A stretch of DNA of 33,083 nucleotides, taken from positions 1 to 33,083 of the forward strand of contig JALFAD010000083.1 of the NCBI GenBank assembly GCA_022772525.1, written 5' to 3'. Origin of the DNA: Clostridiales bacterium (lineage in GTDB: Bacteria > Bacillota > Clostridia > Oscillospirales > Oscillospiraceae). Of the stretch, positions 30,793 through 33,083 are shown piece by piece. Position 1 is the first letter of the stretch; each line of letters opens with the position of its first letter. Below the pieces are notes generated by a model that did not search any database, was not told where the DNA came from, and saw only the letters and a list, made by a program, of their open reading frames with translations. The translations under genes were made by a program, and so were the position numbers.

Positions 30793-32169
30793 ATGGGTAT
30801 TATTTCGGCAGTATACAATTTTCTTTGGGGAGATTTGTTCACGATTCCCATTGGCGGCGGAATCGGCGTCTCCCTGTTGGTGGCCCTCCTGATTCCCACG
30901 GGGCTGTACTTTACGGTGCGAACCCGGCTGCTTCCGGTGCGGTGCTTTCCGGAAATGCTGCGCCTTATGATCCACCGGGAGTCGGCTGGAAAGGGCGGCG
31001 CCATTTCCGGACTTCAGGCGCTCATTGTGTCCACGGCGACAAGAGTCGGCATGGGCAACATGGTGGGCGTCGTGGCGGCGATTTCCGCCGGCGGCCCGGG
31101 GGCGGTGTTCTGGATGTGGGTGACGGCGCTGATCGGTGCGTCCACTGCCTTTGTGGAAGCCACGCTGGCCCAGCTCTATCGGGAGCCGGATCCGCTGTTT
31201 GGCGGCTATCGGGGCGGCCCGGCCTACTACATCCACGGCTTTTTCTGCCGGGGCAAAAAGAAAAGCTTCCTTGCGGTGGCCTTTGCCCTGTCGGGGCTTT
31301 TATGCTGGTGCGGTGTCAGTCAGGTCATCAGCAATTCCGTCTCTGCCTCGTTCCAGAACGCCTTCTCCATTCCGCCCATCGTGTCCACGGTGGTGCTGGT
31401 GGCGCTGGCGGCGGTGGTGGTTCTGCGGAAAAATGCCAGCGTGAAGGTGCTGGATGTGATCGTGCCGATTATGGCGGGGTTTTATTTTCTGCTGGCGATT
31501 ATTGTCATTGTGAATAATGCCGCCCTGCTGCCCGGGGTATTCGGACGGATTGTGGAGGAGGCCTTCGGCCTTCGGCAGGCAGTGGCGGGGGCCTTCGGTG
31601 CGGCGCTGATGAACGGCGTCAAGCGGGGGCTGTTCTCCAACGAGGCAGGCTCCGGCTCCGCCCCCTGTGCCGCTGCCGCCGCCAATGTCAGCCACCCGGC
31701 AAAGGCGGGACTGCTCCAGGCCTTCGGCGTCATCTTAGACACCATCGTGATCTGCTCCTGCACTGCCATGATCATGCTGCTGGCCCCGCAGGGGACGCTG
31801 GAGGGCCTGTCCGGCATGGCGCTGCTGCAAACCGCTATGGGATACCACTTCGGACAGTGGGGTGTGATTTTTGTAGCCATTACCCTGTGGTTGTTCAGCT
31901 TTTCCACCTTTATCGGCATCCTCTATTATGCCCGTTCCAACGTGGCCTATCTGTTTGGCGACCGCCGGGCGGCCCAGACCGGCTTCCAGCTGGTGGCGCT
32001 GGCGATGCTGTTCATCGGCGGACTGGCGGCGTACACCTTCGTGTGGGATTTGGGGGACATCGGCATTGGCCTTATGACCATTTTCAACCTGATTGCGGTG
32101 GTGCCCATGTCCGGGAAGGCCATCGCGTCATTAAAGGATTATGAAGCCCGAAAGGGGGAATTGCGGTGA
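30793..32169 (+). CDS. AGCS-family alanine/glycine:cation symporter
   Basis: This 458-residue protein has about ten to eleven membrane segments and the AGCS signatures: GLYFTVRTRLLPVR near the start, VSTATRVGMGNMVGVV followed by AISAGGPGAVFWMWV, GGPAYYI, and KRGLFSNEAGSGSAPCAAAAA. It imports alanine, glycine or D-alanine with sodium or protons. The ATG at 30793 follows AAGAGGT. Divergence from a LysR regulator and proximity to a D-Ala-D-Ala dipeptidase suggest uptake of D-alanine released from the wall, which is inference. Its stop overlaps cutC by 4 nt. Confidence 0.95.
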   Translation: MGIISAVYNFLWGDLFTIPIGGGIGVSLLVALLIPTGLYFTVRTRLLPVRCFPEMLRLMIHRESAGKGGAISGLQALIVSTATRVGMGNMVGVVAAISAGGPGAVFWMWVTALIGASTAFVEATLAQLYREPDPLFGGYRGGPAYYIHGFFCRGKKKSFLAVAFALSGLLCWCGVSQVISNSVSASFQNAFSIPPIVSTVVLVALAAVVVLRKNASVKVLDVIVPIMAGFYFLLAIIVIVNNAALLPGVFGRIVEEAFGLRQAVAGAFGAALMNGVKRGLFSNEAGSGSAPCAAAAANVSHPAKAGLLQAFGVILDTIVICSCTAMIMLLAPQGTLEGLSGMALLQTAMGYHFGQWGVIFVAITLWLFSFSTFIGILYYARSNVAYLFGDRRAAQTGFQLVALAMLFIGGLAAYTFVWDLGDIGIGLMTIFNLIAVVPMSGKAIASLKDYEARKGELR

Positions 32170-32912
32170 AGCGGGTATTGGAGGTCTGCGTGGATTCCTA
32201 CGCCTCCGCCATGGCGGCAGTCGCCGGGGGCGCGGATAGGCTGGAGCTGTGCAGCGCATTGAGCGTGGGGGGCCTGACCCCTTCGGCGGCGCTGCTGCGG
32301 CAGATCCGCCGGGTCAGCGATGTTCCCATCCGCTGTCTGATGCGGCCCCGGGGCGGGGATTTTCTCTATACACCCGAGGAAGTGGAGCAGATGACAATGG
32401 AGATGGCAGTTCTCCGGAACGCCGGAGCCGACGGCTTTGTCATCGGCTGCCTGACGGCAGACGGTGAGCTGGACGGCAGAGCCATGGAGCCGCTGCGGGA
32501 GGCTGCGGAAGGCTGCGGCCTGACCCTGCACCGCTGCATCGATGTGTCACGAAATTTGGAAAATACCTACCGGAACGCGGCGCGGTTGGGCTTTGACACG
32601 GTGCTGACCAGCGGCGGGGCAGGGAAGTGCCGGGACGGTGTGGAAACCATCGGGCAATTGCTGAAAATCCGGGACGCAGAGAACGGTCCGGAGGTTCTCA
32701 TCGGCGCGGGGGTCAATGCTGGTGTTATTGCCGCCTTCCGGGCGAAGCTGCCGGAAGCGAGGGCCTTCCACATGAGCGGAAAAACGGAAATTGAAAGCAA
32801 GATGCGCTTTCGCCGGGAGGGCGTGCCCATGGGCCTGCCGGGGCTGGACGAATGGCACATTCCCATGACCAGCGAGAGAGCTGTCAGAGAAGCAAAACGG
32901 GCGCTCGGATAG
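32166..32912 (+). CDS. cutC: CutC family protein (copper homeostasis, putative)
   Basis: This 248-residue TIM-barrel protein matches CutC. LEVCVDSYASAMAAVAGGADRLELCSAL at the N-terminus (core blocks GGADRLELCS and GGLTPS), MRPRGGDFLYT, VLTSGGAG and LIGAGVNAG follow the family order. CutC was named for copper tolerance in E. coli, but its biochemical role is unsettled. The copper-linked His pair region reads LTLHRCIDVSRN, slightly unlike the usual FHRAFD. The GTG start at 32166 overlaps the symporter stop (GTGA) behind AAGGGGG, so it is cotranscribed with the symporter. That pairing has no known rationale. Confidence 0.95.
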   Translation: MKRVLEVCVDSYASAMAAVAGGADRLELCSALSVGGLTPSAALLRQIRRVSDVPIRCLMRPRGGDFLYTPEEVEQMTMEMAVLRNAGADGFVIGCLTADGELDGRAMEPLREAAEGCGLTLHRCIDVSRNLENTYRNAARLGFDTVLTSGGAGKCRDGVETIGQLLKIRDAENGPEVLIGAGVNAGVIAAFRAKLPEARAFHMSGKTEIESKMRFRREGVPMGLPGLDEWHIPMTSERAVREAKRALG

Positions 32913-32961
32913 AAACGATGATTGCCGTAAGTTGGCTAAAGGAGAATTTAGCGGATTAAGA

Positions 32962-33083
32962 CCTTCCCCCTTCGGGGGAAGGTGGCACGGCGTAAGCCGT
33001 GACGGATGAGGGGTCTCCCGGAAGAAGAATTGGCCTGTTTTCCCCTCATCAGTCAGAAATCAAAGATTTCTGCCAGCTTCCCC
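32962..33083. repeat. Palindromic interspersed repeat, copy B (runs off the window)
   Basis: The left arm CCTTCCCC..GGGGGAAGGTGGCA with inner hairpin CGGC-GTAA-GCCG and TGACGGATGAGGGG is answered from 33042 by CCCCTCATCAGTCAG...CTGCCAGCTTCCCC, its near-complement. It is the same family as 26736-26866 and could terminate the symporter-cutC transcript. Confidence 0.85.

Overview
The window comes from a spore-forming, Gram-positive gut-type clostridium, most likely in the Oscillospiraceae / Ruminococcaceae sphere. The evidence is an adjacent spoIIGA-sigE sporulation pair, Rex, DUF951, a CIRCE-controlled clpB, strong AGGAGG-type ribosome sites, mid-50s GC content, and GC-rich interspersed palindromes (CCTTCCCC...GGGGAAGGTGGCA type) common in that group. 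The species cannot be named from the sequence. I saw no rRNA, tRNA or CRISPR array.

Layout. 1-600: the start of a serine recombinase abuts a 5'-truncated DUF554 gene, which looks like a mobile-element scar. 669-5560 (minus): a four-gene envelope operon of GT2-GtrA glycosyltransferase, NAGPA-type phosphodiester glycosidase, Pro-rich membrane-anchored protein and PAP2 phosphatase. 5790-7352: an ArsR/SmtB sensor, a decayed patch, and a CaCA cation antiporter. 7422-10709: a four-carbon acid sugar kinase whose C-terminus has been replaced by the end of a membrane transporter, divergent from a PrpR-like regulator with a degenerate sigma-54 activator core. 10818-11128: decayed palindromic repeats. 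11129-13518 (minus): a polar amino-acid ABC importer. 13519-14492: a long non-coding stretch with many hairpins, ending in a sigma-A promoter plus CIRCE in front of clpB.

17129-21592 holds an RluA-type pseudouridine synthase, an ABC exporter, a DUF975 membrane protein and a GT-C-type membrane glycosyltransferase. 21648-25139 (minus) holds a diguanylate cyclase, a palindromic repeat, rex with an unusual 16-bp-period ATCGAT array at its promoter, sigE and spoIIGA. 25250-28929 (minus) holds DUF951, rarA, a palindromic repeat, and two G3E-family GTPases, one with a 70-residue His/Asp/Cys metal-binding insert and the other fused to a YcgQ/TIGR03943-like domain. 29093-32912 holds a VanX-type D-Ala-D-Ala dipeptidase overlapping a LysR regulator, divergent from an AGCS alanine/glycine symporter and cutC. 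The window ends inside another copy of the palindromic repeat.

No single obvious defence or biosynthetic system is present. The strongest second-look items are the kinase-transporter chimera with its atypical regulator, the paired G3E GTPases, the envelope operon, the rex promoter iterons, and the D-alanine-themed VanX/LysR/AGCS locus.
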